This document shows, piece by piece, positions 41,501-52,700 of a DNA stretch of 59,004 bases. Positions within the stretch are counted from its first letter, which is position 1, and every line of letters begins with the position of its first letter. Position numbers and translations under genes: made by a program. Below the pieces are notes generated by a model that made no database searches, was not told the origin of the DNA, and worked only from the letters and a program-made list of their open reading frames with translations. The DNA lies in the NCBI GenBank assembly GCA_030849075.1, contig JASAOO010003424.1, forward strand, positions 1 through 59,004, written 5' to 3'. The stretch comes from Zelonia costaricensis (taxonomy: Eukaryota; Euglenozoa; Kinetoplastea; Trypanosomatida; Trypanosomatidae).

Positions 41501-41993
41501 CTTTTTACCCTTTTGCTTGGGTCTACGTTAGTGACGCGTTTCGCCTTCTCCTTTGCTCCTCCTCACCCGTTGGTGAGTACGACTATTGCCTGCACCCTTG
41601 CCCGCCCCGCCCCACCGTCCCCCCCCCCTTCCTGCTTCTAGATCTCTTCTTCTTCTTTTGTCTTGCTCTCGCTTGTGCGTGTGCATGCGTGTCTTTGTGG
41701 GCGTGGCGTTCCTCGCTTCGGGCTCCCTTCGTTGCCTGGTGTCCATCTTCCTCCCTTTCTTGTTTGCGGGCGTGCTTGGGTGTGTGCTTGCGTTTGTGTG
41801 CTCGCGTCGGCTCTTTCAACCCTTGTCGCGCGTGGTGTGCACCGCTGCGCCTCTTCCTCCTCTCCTCCGCCCCGCTTCCCTCCCTCCCCCCGGCACCTGG
41901 TTCCTGCTGTGTTGATCTAAGCTGCTGCAACGGTGTTGTCGAGAGGGGTTTTTTTGTGGTGGTGGTGAGCTTTTTCTTCTGCTTCATTGTACT

Positions 41994-41998
<5 letters not shown>

Positions 41999-42026
<28 letters not shown>
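41999..42026 (+). repeat. (GT)14 dinucleotide tract
   Basis: An uninterrupted GT microsatellite in the long gap before the 770-aa gene. Confidence 0.95.
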
Positions 42027-42029
<3 letters not shown>

Positions 42030-43176
42030 AGTGCAGAGGTGAAGTTGTTCGTCTCGTGCAGACGAGGGCATCGTTGCTGTTCCACTCGTGTTGGCGTAGT
42101 CTGCGACCGCCAAACGGGCCGTCCCTTCCTTGACCTCCGTCGTCCCACCCTCACCTCCACCACACCCCTCCCTTCCCCTCTTTTGCCGCCTATCGGGTGC
42201 ACTTCCGTTCTGGTCTTCCCTCAGCACCTTTGCCTTCCCTCCCCATTGGCTGTTTCGTTTTTTTCTCTCTCTTTCTCTCTGGCGTCTCTTCACGTCCTCT
42301 TGCCCCTCTTTGCCGCACAGACCCTGGGCCTGTCCCTAGCGTCTTGAGTGGTGAACGCTGCCTTCTTTCCCCCGTTTCGCTTCCTCGCCGACCCTCTTCG
42401 CTTCGCCTTGACGTTCCTCTTGTGCGTGTGTGCGTGTGTGTGTGTGTGCTTTGTGCCTTCTTATTAACCAGATTTGTACCATCTCGTACCTTCCTTGCCC
42501 TCTCCCCCCGCCTCTTCGCCTCCCTCCCCCCCCCTGACGCACCGCTGCACCTACAAAGACGAGTGTTTTTTGCTTCTCTCACCTCACTGCTGTGGTGTGC
42601 GTGCCCTTGCCTGTGTCTTGTGCTCACTCGAGTCCATTTTAGCCCCTCGCCTTTTTTTTTTTCCGGTTGCTGTTGCTGCACGAACGCCGCCGAGTGTCGT
42701 TCACCTCTCCGGTCGGCGTCCTGGCGTATATCTCCTTTTTCTGTGGTTGTGTTGCGTGCACTTCCCCGGGTGTGTCTAGTAGAGAGACGCAGAGGAGCAA
42801 GGGAGAGAGCGTTGCTGAGTTCCGCTCCGGTAGACCGCACCCCCTTCTCCCTTCCCTTCGCTCCTACCCCCGCCTGTGCTCTTCTTTGTTTCTGGTTGTT
42901 CGCTGCCCGCGTCAGAAGTTTCACCGTCTCACAAGCACACACGCACACACCCTGCTCCGCGTTCTGTCGCTTCACCCATCACCTTCACTTTTGGACTGCA
43001 CCGCGGGCCTCCGCAGCACTTCAGCATCACCCCGCCCCCACCCCAACCACTGCTTTCACCTCTCTCATCTCTCTTCCTGTTTCCTCTCTCTGTGTGTGTC
43101 TGTGCCCTCGGGCCCTCGTCTCTGCACCGCTGCCAGACGCACGGCACACCCTTGCTTGTTCCGTGCGTTTGAGCTC

Positions 43177-43294
43177 CTACACTTCCTCCCTCACTCCCCC
43201 TCCTCCTCTTCGCTGTTGCTCTTTTGCCTGTGCGGGTTACATCGTCTTCGTGATTCCTTTTTTGGGGTTTCGGCTCGCCCCGCGTCTGCGCCAG
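43177..43294 (+). promoter_or_regulatory. Candidate spliced-leader acceptor for the 770-aa gene
   Basis: A C/T tract at 43177-43229 is followed by a stretch without AG until 43293-43294, the first AG downstream. This would give a very short 5' UTR of about 24 nt before ATG 43319. Inferred. Confidence 0.4.
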
Positions 43295-43318
43295 GGTTGT
43301 GGCGCACGACACAGTCGA

Positions 43319-45631
43319 ATGGGTAGCGCCTTGTGCGGCGCGAGCAGCGACGCCATGGACCCTAATTTGCCCAGCTTTCTCCGGCAGTCTGGCTGCCGAC
43401 GCGATGGCGACGTCATGGAGCGCGATGCGAGTCCGTCACTGCCGCCGCTGGTCTCCTCCAGCCCCAACTCCATCCCGCTGACGGCGACAGCGCCGTCGTT
43501 CCGTTTCATTGGCGTCCCCAACGCGCCCCCGCGCAAGGGCTCCACCGCGAGCGTTAAGCAGCCCGTCCAGCGGCGGTTTGTGCGCCAACCGCTGCCCTCA
43601 TCGTCCTCCTCGGCCACCACCCAGCACGGCACGCTGCCGCCCATGCGCACAACGCCACCCGCACCTCCGCTGGTGCCCATCATCGTGACGCCCCCCACTA
43701 CCCCGACAGCGCAGCCGAGGTCGCCGGACTCGACGGAGGGGCCGCACCGTGACTCCATCGACGGCAGCAGCTGCAGCGCCTTCTCCCTCTACTCCGCCGA
43801 AAGCACGACGCATGACCTGCCGCTGCCACCACCACCGCCGCCCCTGGAGCGGGTCACGGGGTTCCGGTCGATCAGCCCCGCGGTGTCTGCGACCGACAGG
43901 CCGGGAGCGGGCAAGACGGCCCCGCAGCAGGCCAGCGCTGCCGCCTCGATGCGGTCCGCCGTGTCGGCCACCGCGACCTTCGCCGCGAACGCCGCCGCCG
44001 AGTCGCACTCCAGTGCCGGCGACGCCTCGGCGCAGATGGCCGGGGTGCCGTCGCCGGTCATGAACCCGTTCCGGCGCAACAAGAGCGACCTCACCGCGGA
44101 GGCGGCCTCGGTGGCAGAGATGGGCGGGGTACGCCGCATGCCAGCCATCCCGCACGGCGCACCGAATGCGTCGATTACGGAGAGCGGCTGCGGCCCACCA
44201 GCGCCCGCCACCACCGCCACCAACAACAACGCCACGGCAGCACGAACGGCGAGCACCAAGACGGCGCACATCGTGTCCAACGCGCTGCTTGACCTCAGCT
44301 TCGACTCCCGCGCCTTCGCCGCCAGTGACACGAAGCGTGGCTCTGAAATCCGGCGGCTGGGCATCCGACTGCAGGAGCTGCAGCACGAGCAAAGTCTCGT
44401 CAAGTCCACCTCCCCAGCTCGGCTCACGCCCCAAAACCGGCGAGCCGGCGGCGCCCACGCCGACACGACGGAGTTGCTCGAGGGCTTTGGCGACTGCTTC
44501 TCCCGCGCTGCCACCGCCGTCGACCGGGCATCGGAATCCACCGCGCAGGGCACATCGTCGCCGACAGAAACCGGCCTTGCCCGGAAGCACCTCTACGCCG
44601 AGACGGTGAAGTTTGTGCACTTCATCCGCGAAATCCACGACGCCCGCTCCGCCGCCCGAACCGGCTACACGTGGTTCCGGTGGGGCAACGTGTGCCCCAT
44701 CATCGCCTCCGCCAGCGGCGACATCGACGCGCCGAGCAGCCTCGTCAGCGGCGGCGTGCCGCCTTCCGCGACAACATCGACGCAGCAGTCGGCCAGTCGG
44801 GAAGACATGATCGCAGCGAGGGCCGCGGTGACGGAGGCGCAGCTGCGCAGCTCCCTGACGCGTCGCGACCGCAAGAAGGCGCGGGTGCAGTGGAACCCGT
44901 ACGAGCTGCGCGAGTCGGACCCCTCCCTGACGTCGCCGACGACGTCGGTGTGCTTCTGCGGCTATCAGGCTGGGAGCGTCCTCGACAACGGCGCCGGGGC
45001 TGTGCCGGCGGCGGTGCGGTCACCCGTGTTGGACATGGGCGGCATCGTCACGGCGCGCAGCGACCCTTTAATGGAGTCGAACGTGACTCTGCCCTCCTCC
45101 ATCGGCGAGCCCGAGACACCGCCGCTGCCCGCAACGTCCCAGCCGTTGGCGCACCACAGCTCGAACAACGTCTCGACGGTGAAGGAGAACGTGATGCTCT
45201 TCAACGACTCCAACGGGATGCACAGCTCGAGTGCCGGGCCCACGCGCACCGCCAGCGGCTCCACCTCCAACGACAGCCTCTCCTGCTGCCCCGTGCACGT
45301 TGCCCACCGCCCGACCAGCATTCTCGTGCGCAGCACTCTTGACCGCAGCCACAACCCGTTTGCCACCTCCCCCACGCGGCAGCCGCAGGAGCTGGTGCAA
45401 GTCGACGTGCCGTCTTCGGCGCCGGCGCGGACGCCCAACAAGCCGGCAGTCCCCAGCTCAGTCGCCCCAAACGCGCCCCGCTCGGTTGGCGGTGTGCTGC
45501 TCAGTGGATCCTCCAGTCGACATGCGATAATCAGCGTCGGTGTGCCGCACCGCCGGCAGCTCGCGAAGCGCGCTCTCGAAGACAACCGGCTCTTCTTTGA
45601 GCTGCGCTCGAAGCAAAAGACCATGGCGTGA
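43319..45631 (+). CDS. Unrecognised 770-aa protein with possible N-terminal acylation signal
   Basis: I do not recognise this protein. Codon bias, length and position support it as a gene. The N-terminus is MGSALCGASS: Gly2 could be myristoylated and Cys6 palmitoylated, although Cys rather than Ser/Thr at position 6 weakens the myristoylation case. Most of the first 420 residues are low-complexity and Ser/Pro/Thr/Ala-rich, probably disordered. Two blocks look conserved: about residues 424-462, with LYAETVKFVHFIREIHDARS and GYTWFRWGNVCPI, and about 511-537, with TRRDRKKARVQWNPYELR. The C-terminus ends with a charged helix (about 740-770, RQLAKRALEDNRLFFELRSK). No membrane helix or catalytic motif is visible. 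The ATG at 43319 is preferred because upstream in-frame sequence is pyrimidine-rich and lies before the likely splice site. A membrane-associated scaffold or signalling phosphoprotein is possible but unproven. Confidence 0.72.
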   Translation: MGSALCGASSDAMDPNLPSFLRQSGCRRDGDVMERDASPSLPPLVSSSPNSIPLTATAPSFRFIGVPNAPPRKGSTASVKQPVQRRFVRQPLPSSSSSATTQHGTLPPMRTTPPAPPLVPIIVTPPTTPTAQPRSPDSTEGPHRDSIDGSSCSAFSLYSAESTTHDLPLPPPPPPLERVTGFRSISPAVSATDRPGAGKTAPQQASAAASMRSAVSATATFAANAAAESHSSAGDASAQMAGVPSPVMNPFRRNKSDLTAEAASVAEMGGVRRMPAIPHGAPNASITESGCGPPAPATTATNNNATAARTASTKTAHIVSNALLDLSFDSRAFAASDTKRGSEIRRLGIRLQELQHEQSLVKSTSPARLTPQNRRAGGAHADTTELLEGFGDCFSRAATAVDRASESTAQGTSSPTETGLARKHLYAETVKFVHFIREIHDARSAARTGYTWFRWGNVCPIIASASGDIDAPSSLVSGGVPPSATTSTQQSASREDMIAARAAVTEAQLRSSLTRRDRKKARVQWNPYELRESDPSLTSPTTSVCFCGYQAGSVLDNGAGAVPAAVRSPVLDMGGIVTARSDPLMESNVTLPSSIGEPETPPLPATSQPLAHHSSNNVSTVKENVMLFNDSNGMHSSSAGPTRTASGSTSNDSLSCCPVHVAHRPTSILVRSTLDRSHNPFATSPTRQPQELVQVDVPSSAPARTPNKPAVPSSVAPNAPRSVGGVLLSGSSSRHAIISVGVPHRRQLAKRALEDNRLFFELRSKQKTMA

Positions 45632-46222
45632 AGAGCGGTGGGGTCTCGGTGAAGTGACGGCAGAGAGCGGTTGGAGTGGCGGACTGGGAAGGTCTGCGTA
45701 CCTTCGCAGAGGGGTGGGGGGGCGGGAGGGGGTTGGTCTCTCACCGTGGCCTCCTTCCGCCTTCCACTTTCCGAGGCGGGGCTGTGCTCGTGACCAACCA
45801 CGTCCGTCGTGAACCCTGACATAGCACGTTGACTCGGTGTGCAACTTGTCGGTCTGTGTGTGTGTGTGTATGTGTGTGTATACGTGTGTCGGTGTGTATG
45901 AGCGCGTACGTGGCTGTGCGGGTTTGCTTCCTTACGCTTCACTGATGTAACAAGTCCAGTGTTTTGACTTCTTACTACTTTGGTTGTGTGCTGGTCGTGT
46001 TTGCAGATGTGTATGTGTGTGTGTGCGTGTATGCGTGTGTGCGTGCTGCTGTTGTGGCGTCTTGCGAGAAGCCACTTTGTTTTTCCACGTGGCTCCTCTC
46101 GTCACGCTCCGTCACCTCAGCTGCGCACTGGCTTTCGACGCAGCGTTTGCCTGCCGCGCTGAGATTCTCCCACCCCTCCCCCTCCCTTTCTTCTTTCCTT
46201 TCTTTCTTTCTGCTTTGTTCTT

Positions 46223-46225
<3 letters not shown>

Positions 46226-46257
<32 letters not shown>
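46226..46257 (+). repeat. (TG)16 dinucleotide tract
   Basis: An uninterrupted TG microsatellite of about 32 bp, one of the longest in the window. Confidence 0.95.
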
Positions 46258-46259
<2 letters not shown>

Positions 46260-47572
46260 CGATCTTCTCCTCCAGTCTCTCTCGCGGGGCGCCCTCTTCT
46301 CTTGTCTCCTTTTTTTTTTTTTGGCGGGCGTGTGAGAGCGCTCGCTGGACAGAAGAATGTTGCCCGCGCACGACGCAGTGGCGTGTCCTTGTCTCCCTTC
46401 ATCTGTCCTCGCTTTTCCTCTCCGTCACGCTCTCCAACTTCTTCTATGACTCTCGTAGTCCGATCGTCCGTGCGCATTTTTTTTTTTTCGTTCTCACGGC
46501 GTTATCGGTTTTGCGCGCCCTTTTTTTTTTTGGCTCGCCGCCGCCTCTCCTTTATCACCTGTTCTGTTGTTTTGCGGTGCCGGTGGGTTTGTACGTGTGC
46601 GCGCGTGCGCGTATGACCCTCCGCGCCTTTTCTCCTCCTCCCCTCTCCCCCACCCTCGCTGCGACAGCTCGGCTCCTGCTGCAAAGCCAGGGATCGCACG
46701 CAACCGCACGACACTGCTGCGCAGCACCGCTCGTGATGCCGCTTCCGGCTCCCGAGCATCTGTGCAGTGCGTGGGTGGGTTGGGGGAGGGGGTGGAAGAC
46801 ACGCGCAGGAAGGCTGTTGGTGGCCCCCCCCCCCCCCCCGTGCTCTCGGTACATGCCCATCTCGATATTCTGCTGGGCTTGTGCATGCACCTCCACGGCC
46901 CTCCCCCTCCCCTCTCATCACCACCCTAAACTCCTCCCTTCTTCCCTTTCTTCCCCAGGTGAGCGTCTCATTGCAAAATACACACATGCACACCATTCCT
47001 TCATACCCAGCCTCAATTGTTTCGTCTGGCCTCTTTTTTTTCCTTTTGCCTCCCCTACGTTGTTGTCTCGTCCCCCTGCTCTGCGTGCCCCACTCTTCCT
47101 TCCCAAACCCCCCACCCCCACCCCCCAGCCCGCTGGGCACCGCCCATGTACCACCGCCACCACTTCTCTCTCACCCTTCCACTTGTCCGTGACTGAACTT
47201 CTCCTCTCGTGTACGTGAGTGCATATGCGTGTGCGTGTGTGTGCGAGTTACTGTTTTCTTTTCCTTTCTTTTCCTCCCCCTTTGTTTTCTGTCCTTCTTG
47301 CGCTTCTTGTTCTTCGCTGGTGCTCGTGTCGAGGCTGGTGCAGCGCGTCGGGTGCGCCTTACTCCGTGCCGCCGCCAGTCTTCCACCTTCTCTCCTTCTC
47401 TGTCGATCCCCCTTTTCTTTTTTCTCCGCTCCAAGCTGCTCTATACCTGTCTTTCAGTTTTTTTTTTCTGCTTCGTAAGCATACACATATCAAAACAAGC
47501 GCACGGGCATACACGCACCGCTTCATGACGCGCGACGGGGCCAGCTCGATGCACAGGAGCACGGGCTGGGCT

Positions 47573-47590
47573 AAAAAAAAAAAAAAAAAA
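47573..47590 (+). repeat. A18 homopolymer run
   Basis: Eighteen consecutive A residues on the + strand, directly after a GC-rich non-pyrimidine stretch (about 47520-47572). It is unusual here, where long runs are nearly always T or C. It may be a retroposon-type tail or a simple homopolymer. Confidence 0.9.
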
Positions 47591-49517
47591 CAGCGTTTCG
47601 TTTCCTTCTGTCTCTGTGTATGTGGTTGTGTACACGTGTGCGTGTGCACCGTTGCTGCCCTTTTCCCGTCCTTTCTTTTGTCACCCGTCGCGGGCGGTTT
47701 TGTCCTGTGTTCGAGCGTTCGCTCTTGCTGAATGTGTGAACTGCTTCCAACTGGACTCCCCCCCTTCTCCACCTCCTCCTCGACTTGTCGGTGCGCATTT
47801 CTCGCATGGATATGTTTGTTTGTTTTTGTCTATGTGCCTTCGCCTTTCTCATTTGTTCCCATGCGCCCCACACTCGGCAACCCCCTTCTCCCCTCCCTGC
47901 CGCTCCTTTGCCCCCGCCTCCGCCTCCAGCTCCCCGCTCACTCCCTTTCTCCGTTCTCGTCTGTTGCTCCATGTGCCTTCCCTCTTGCCGTGGTTTTCCT
48001 TTTCCTTGTCCGTTGCTATTTGACGCTTTACGTCATGTCCTGCACGACGTAAGTGCCGCCCTCCACTCCCCGCTTCACTCTTTTGTCTTTTTTCTGTTTT
48101 CGTCTGTCTTTACCTGGTCTCCTGTACTGACATGCTTTTGGTGTGAATCCCATCTTCGCTGTGCGAGAGGCTCTGTGCGTGACGGTGTTGGCAGAGCTGA
48201 TGGTGGTGCGGCTGCTGTTGCTGTGTACAACTTTTCTGAATTTTGCTCCGCTCTTTTTTTTTTTGCTGCAGTGACTGTTTTGCGCGTGGCTCTCTTTGTT
48301 TTTGTTGTTGTTGTTTTCCATTGAGGGGAGGGTGTGGCAGTTTCCCCAACGATGCGCCTCATGTGTGCACCTCTGCTGCCTCCACTGAATCCCGACCTCT
48401 CTTTTAGCTGCTCGCGCGTTGCCCTCTATCGGATTTCCAAACCACCCCTCCCTTCCTTCCATCGTAAAGTTATTTAACGTGTCTACTTGACGCCACACTA
48501 ACCATGCTGCGCCGTGTTGATGTTTCCGCCTCTCCCCCATGCGCGAGTTGCCCTCGACTTCGGTCTCTGCCACCTCCCCCCTCCCTCCCCCCACCCCGGG
48601 CCTTGTCTTCCGCTTTGCTCGCTTCCCGCTTCTACAATGCAGTTTATTTGTGCGTGATGCTGTTCACTCACCGCTCCCCACTCCCCCCACTCCCTCCTCT
48701 CTCTTCAATACCCTCGTGTGTGCTTATGTGTGTGTGTGTGTGCTTGTGTCTGTTTGCTCTGGACATGCCCCCGCAAACGGAAACCTGCCCAGGTCGGCCG
48801 TCTCGCGACCTGCATGGGGTGGGGGTGGGGGGGGGGCAGGTACCCTAACCGGTACAACAGCGCCATCTTCTTTTTTCTCCTTCATCACTTTCAAACCTCA
48901 AAAAAAGGGCTCCATGGCCCCTGCTCCTCCGCCCGCCTCCCTTCTTCCGCCTCGCAGAGTTGTACATACACGCAATACCTCGCACGCCCCCTCCCCTCCC
49001 TTTTGTCCTCCCCTCCGATCTGATGACTGGTGCAAAGCACGTCGAGTGCCGCTGACGGAAATGCGCGACGAAGACGCTCGGCCCTTTTTTTTTCCCTTGA
49101 CAACGAAAGAAGAAACACAACACGGAGCAAAGCAGAGGAGCGCACCTGCGGGGACACAAACGGCATTGGCAGGCTCATTCCGGGGCGCCAACTCGTCCAG
49201 CTCCCCCTCATCCTCCCTCGTCCATCCTCATGCTCGGCCAATGCTGTGACACTGGCACGCTCAAGGGCGCGACCGCCTCCGCTGTGCTCGAGGGCACCGG
49301 AGTGCCGGCGCGGTCTACAGCAGATACCATCTCTCGACGAAGGCACAACCAAAAAAGGTTCGTCGCACACGGCGTTGCCCATGTCGGCATCGGTCACATC
49401 TTCTTCTTTTTTATCGTTCCCGTACCGCGACGCTTGCCCCCCCCCCCCGCCCGCCCGCCCCGCCACCACTCCTTAACGCGAAGGGCCACACGACTCTAAT
49501 TCCCACCTCACTGCCCG

Positions 49518-49550
49518 CACTTCCCTTTCTCTCCCTCCCCCAACTCGCAG
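49518..49550 (+). promoter_or_regulatory. Candidate spliced-leader acceptor for the FG-motif protein gene
   Basis: A strong C/T tract (49518-49541) is followed by AG at 49549-49550, giving a 5' UTR of about 249 nt before ATG 49800. Inferred. Confidence 0.45.
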
Positions 49551-49799
49551 CTCTTGCGCTTCGTCGCGCTGCACACACGAGCCCCCCACACCACACCACC
49601 CACCCCCACCGAACCTGCGGGCTACTACCTTGCGTTCGTGTGCAGCTTCGTGTACGCACACACACACACATACAGGAAGTGCGCTCGCGCGGACGAGCAG
49701 CACATCCGTGCCTCGCACGAAACCTCCGCACTCGTCTCACTTGTGAGTTGCCATACGACAAAGACGGCGTGCTGGTAGCACCGGGAGGCGGGTGGCAAG

Positions 49800-52700
49800 A
49801 TGGACAGCGAAGCGTTCGCTGACGAAGAAAACGCGGTGGCGCCGTCTGCGCCCACACCGGACGTTGCGGTGGACTCCCCACCGTCCGGAGGCCCCACGGC
49901 ACAAACTCCGTCGCTGCCGCCGCAGCCGCAGCCGGGTGCAGAGCGTGACGACGCGGAGGCACGAGAGCCCACCACGCACAGCGCGAAGGAAACGACTGGA
50001 GGGGCCAGCCCTGGCCCTGCTGCGTCGGCAGACGAAGAAGAAGGCAGCGGGGAAAACGAGGACGAAGAGGAGGATGGGGATGGGGAAGGGGAGGAGGGCG
50101 ACGGCGGCTACGCGGCAGAGTTCCGCAGCCTGCTCTTCCGCGTCGCCGACCTCGCCGCGCAGGAGGGGCAACGGGTACAGCAGGGCGACTTTGCGCTCCG
50201 CATGACGCAGCGCGAGGCGCGCCTGCTCACGGCCGCCGCGGCCCAGCAGCAGGCGCACCTCTCACGGCACTCCGACGCGGCGATCTCGCCATCCGCGCAC
50301 GCGGACCGCGCAGGCCCGTCCCCCACAGCGTCGGCGCCGCCGTGCGCGGCGGATGCGGCCGGTGCCGTCGCGGCCGATGCGCGGCTGGCCGCACTGGCGC
50401 ATCGCATCGACGCCGCCCAGCAGCAGCAGCGACGCGGCACTGACGCGGCGGGGCTCCTCTCCAGCCACAGGCGTACCCTGCACGCCGACGCGGCGCACGA
50501 AGCGGCGGTGCAAGACGTCGCGGCCGAGCTGCTGCTGCGCCTCTGCGCGTGGGCCGGGCTGCCGGCCTCAGCCACCGACGACGGCAGCGACGCCGCGGAG
50601 GACGGCGAGACGAGCGTAGACGACGTCTCCTTCAACGCCGGCGCCGAGGACGCGGGCCCCGCCGCTGCCAGCGACCTCTGGCAGAAGCAGGCGACCGGAC
50701 TCGCCACGCTGGGTGGAACCCTGGCCAAGGTGCACGCCCTCTTCGCAGACGCCGAGTGCCGCACCCACATGTCCGTCATCGCCACGGCCCTCACCGAGGT
50801 GGGCCGGCAGTCGCAGCACGTGCTGCAGGAGCTGCAGGGCCTCACGGCGGCGGAGCTGCGCCTCGAGGCGGACCTCGCGCAGCGGCGCGGGTGCGCGCTG
50901 GAGTGGGGTCTCTTCGCCGCCCACGCCCAGCAAGCACTGGAGATGCGGGACCTGTACGCCCCCGCAACGGTGGAGGAGATGCGGGCCGTGGCGCTGCGCA
51001 AGGTGCTGCTGCGGCGTCGTCAGGAACTGCAGAGCGCGCTGACCGTCCTGCTCTTGCGCGCGGCGGAGCGGCACTGCAACAGCGAGGCGGCAGCGGAAGC
51101 AGCGGCAGGCTCTGCAACATCGACGCCACCCTCCCCGTGCAGCTTCTCCTCCCCGCCGCATGAGGTGACGCCGGAGATGTGCAAGGCGACGGCGGACGCG
51201 TGCACCCGCTACGACGGGCTGCGTGACCGGCTGTGGCGAGAGCTGCTGTACCTCAAGAAGTGCGCGCGCCGCACGCTGGGGCCGGCGTGGGTGGCCGGGG
51301 CGGAGGCCTGCGGCTTGGCCTCCGTGACAGCTCACACCGGGGAGCGGGCAGACGCGCGCGCCGTGACGGCGGTGCTCGAGGACGACCTGCGCCGTGCCAC
51401 GTACGACGCCATCGCGCGTCTCCTTCGCCTCGTCGCCGCAGCACCGCTGACGCCTGTGCACGGTGGCGGGGATGGGGAAGAGTCTGCAGAGTCGCCGGAC
51501 GGCAGCGTGGGCCGTGAGGCCACGGCAAGCGCAGAGGCGGAGCGCGCGCTCCCCTCGCCGCCCGGCTCCCCGTCGTCAGTCGCGGAGTCCGCAGCAGCCG
51601 ACCTGCCCTCCCCTCGGCTCGAGGGTCGCGTTCGAGTGCTGTCGCTGCTGGAGGCGGTGCAGACGCGCACCAACTCGCTGGTGGCCCTCCTCATCGAGAA
51701 CGCGAAGCACTGGCAGCGCACGCTGGACGGCGTCGTCGAGGTGCAGCTGTGCGCCGGTGGCACTGCCGAGGACGCGTGGCGGCGCACGGCCGACCTCCTC
51801 CTCCAGCGCTGCACCGCCACCGGACACGACGGCGCCGTGGCACCGGTCGACGCCGCCGCCAGCGAGTTGTCACCGGTCCTGGCACACGAGCAGCGCCTGC
51901 TGGACCGCGTCCACGCGGCACAGAGCGGCATCGTGGCGGCCATGAAGGCCGCACTGGCCCGCGTGCGTGACGAGTGCGTCACCCCACTGGAGGAGGAGCG
52001 GCGAGCTGTCGCGGTGCTGCTTCGCCTGCTGCAGCTCGCTGACGAGGCGATGGCCACGACGCCAGGCAGCGCCGCCCACTGCCTCACGACGACCTCAACC
52101 CCGGCGCTAGAGAACATCGCGCAGCTGCTTCACGCCAGCACCCCCTCCACAGCCGACGCCATGGGCGCGCTGAATGGGCCGCCGCTGTGTCTGCCGGGGC
52201 TGCCTCGCCGCGTGGAAACGGTGCAGGCCGCCCTGCGCCCCCTATCCGCCGCCAGCGCGGCCCAGCTCTCCGCCACCACCGCGCCGCTGCGCGCTGCCGT
52301 GGCGGAGACGCAGGCGACGCTCGACCAGTACGCGCAGTACTCGATGGCTGAGGTCCCGGCGCTGCTGGAGAAGGCGCAGGCGGCGACGAAGGAGCTGCAC
52401 GCGCGCCTGGCCGAGAGCGTCGCGCGGGACAGCCAGTCCGCGGCCCTCGCTCTCGAGATTGAAGAGCGGCGCACGGCCCTCACGCAAGTCACGACGACAG
52501 GCCGCACCGCGCTGTCGTCTGCCGTGGACCAGGCCAGGGCTGAGGTCGCGGAGCTTCAGGCACACGTTGCTCAACTTCAAGCGCGCCTGGCCTTGCAAGC
52601 AGCCGAAGCTGAGGCGCGTGCGACAGGCGTGTGCGCGGCGGAGGCGGAGGCGTGGCGGAGTCTCCTGGAGGAGGCCCCGCAGCCGGAGAGCGAGAAGGAG

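Larger units (their letters stand above)
38582..43318. other. 4.7 kb gene-free gap, strongly pyrimidine-rich
   Basis: No gene is supported across this gap. From about 39400 to 43300 the + strand is dominated by C and T, so several frames stay open by bias (for example 39119-40162 and 40530-41531) but encode Ser/Pro/Leu/Phe/Cys-rich runs without gene-like codon use. Features seen are a balanced stretch at about 39117-39400, an A-rich stretch near 40223-40252, a GT tract at 41999-42026, and the likely splice signal at the right end. Confidence 0.7.
45632..49799. other. 4.2 kb gene-free gap before the FG-motif protein
   Basis: No gene is supported. The region is C/T-rich with many T-runs, a GT tract at 46226-46257, GT-rich DNA near 45854-45895 and 46010-46045, and an A18 run at 47573-47590. 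Frames such as 46229-47218 are open but pyrimidine-driven. Balanced stretches lie near 46650-46770 and 49030-49400. Confidence 0.7.

Noticed and set aside
40530..41531. 333-codon open frame
   Set aside because: Open only because the + strand is pyrimidine-rich; it overlaps other such frames and has no domain.
42197..43318. Upstream extension of the 770-aa protein
   Set aside because: The sequence is pyrimidine-rich, contains T-runs and CA/GT-like stretches and lies before the likely splice acceptor; ATG 43319 is a better start.
46229..47218. 329-codon open frame
   Set aside because: It begins inside a GT repeat and codes for low-complexity Val/Cys/Phe/Ser runs.
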